43,143 nt of DNA from the NCBI GenBank assembly GCA_008633435.1, contig RKSL01000002.1, forward strand, positions 1 to 43,143. Reading direction: 5' to 3'. The notes below the pieces were generated by a model. The model did no database searches. It was not told the origin of the DNA and saw nothing but the letters and a program-made list of their open reading frames with translations. This document shows positions 42,817-43,143 of the stretch, piece by piece. Position 1 is the stretch's first letter. Each line of letters opens with the position of its first letter. Made by a program: the position numbers and the translations under genes. Origin of the DNA: Candidatus Desulfobulbus rimicarensis (GTDB taxonomy: Bacteria; Desulfobacterota; Desulfobulbia; Desulfobulbales; Desulfobulbaceae).

Positions 42817-43143
42817 ATGAATTCATTATCCCGACCTCCCCACCTGAAACTCCAGGAGATGTGTGACTGTTACCTGGACACAGATTTCACCAAAAAACTG
42901 GCTGCAATGAAGTGGTCTTTAAAAGCGGATGTCTCGGAGGAAGCGTATAAATACCTGGCTCTTGCTCTTCTTGAAGCAACGACAGAACAGGCAAAAGAAC
43001 TCTCTTTTATAACACTTGACAATTTAACGACTGTAACCGTCGAGACTTCTGAGGAGACAATACATTTGCCAGCTCCACCCCCCACCTTTATACATTCTAT
43101 CACGACGATTATCCGTGATATTACTCATCTTGATGAGGGCAAA
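42817..43143 (+). CDS. Unknown protein, 3' end beyond the window
   Basis: An open frame of 109 codons runs off the right edge. AAGGAG stands 6 bases before the ATG. The visible protein starts MNSLSRPPHLKLQEMCDCYL. It has no signal peptide or membrane segment, and is mixed acidic and helical at first (KADVSEEAYKYLALALLEAT), then Thr/Val-rich (FITLDNLTTVTVETSEET). I do not recognise the family. Good codon continuity and the ribosome-binding site support a real gene. Confidence 0.65.
   Translation, partial: MNSLSRPPHLKLQEMCDCYLDTDFTKKLAAMKWSLKADVSEEAYKYLALALLEATTEQAKELSFITLDNLTTVTVETSEETIHLPAPPPTFIHSITTIIRDITHLDEGK

Noticed and set aside
1-43143. tRNA, rRNA, CRISPR array, intact insertion sequence
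   Set aside because: Both strands were read for these and no supporting structure or transposase was seen.

Overview
The window reads as part of a chromosome of an anaerobic, Gram-negative bacterium of the Desulfobacterota type, most likely near Desulfobulbales. This is inferred from gene content, not from a database match. The pointers are: LPS genes (kdsA, kdsC, lptC), a DapL route to diaminopimelate, an ASKHA/[2Fe-2S] reductive-activase-like protein, a TRAP transporter, an exopolysaccharide module of the type found beside exosortase loci, and a PqqD/radical-SAM peptide locus. No tRNA, rRNA, CRISPR array, intact insertion sequence or phage was seen.

Layout. 1-2039: envelope lipoprotein, pcm, a YqaA/DedA-type membrane protein and a cupin. 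2059-6041: pyrG-kdsA-kdsC-lptC, joined by overlaps, supplying CTP, Kdo and LPS export. 6088-7311: dapL. 7339-13001 (minus): metallophosphoesterase, HIT protein, mutS and an AMIN-type cell-wall amidase. 13209-15022: efp and its modifying enzyme epmA, preceded by a structured element. 15063-15734 (minus): a PPP-type phosphatase. 15757-19542: an exopolysaccharide module whose chain-length gene is broken by an amber codon and a frameshift, followed by an ExeA-like ATPase and a tyrosine autokinase. 19942-22739: trkA-trkH. 22757-27538 (minus): prmA, then dctP-dctQ-dctM and a ketopantoate-reductase-like gene. 27627-29847: the ASKHA/ferredoxin protein and a small lipoprotein.

29960-37466 is the most unusual part. 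It holds an S26-type peptidase, a 1312-residue secreted C25 (gingipain-like) peptidase with a GEVED domain, a 65-residue Cys-containing peptide overlapping it by 4 bp, an HPr-kinase-like protein, a PqqD-like carrier and a radical SAM/SPASM enzyme. I read it as a candidate RiPP system, with the small peptide as precursor and two strong inverted repeats dividing the transcript. 37474-43143 is ordinary accessory material: recD, a helix-hairpin-helix protein, a YbhB-like protein, an isochorismatase-like hydrolase divergent from a LysR regulator with a perfect palindromic operator, and a truncated unknown gene.

A second notable signal is an intergenic element shared by the efp leader (13209-13301) and the leader of the exopolysaccharide ATPase (17485-17596). 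Three conserved blocks, a stem with partly compensated bases and a possible pseudoknot suggest a cis-acting RNA that I could not assign to a known class.
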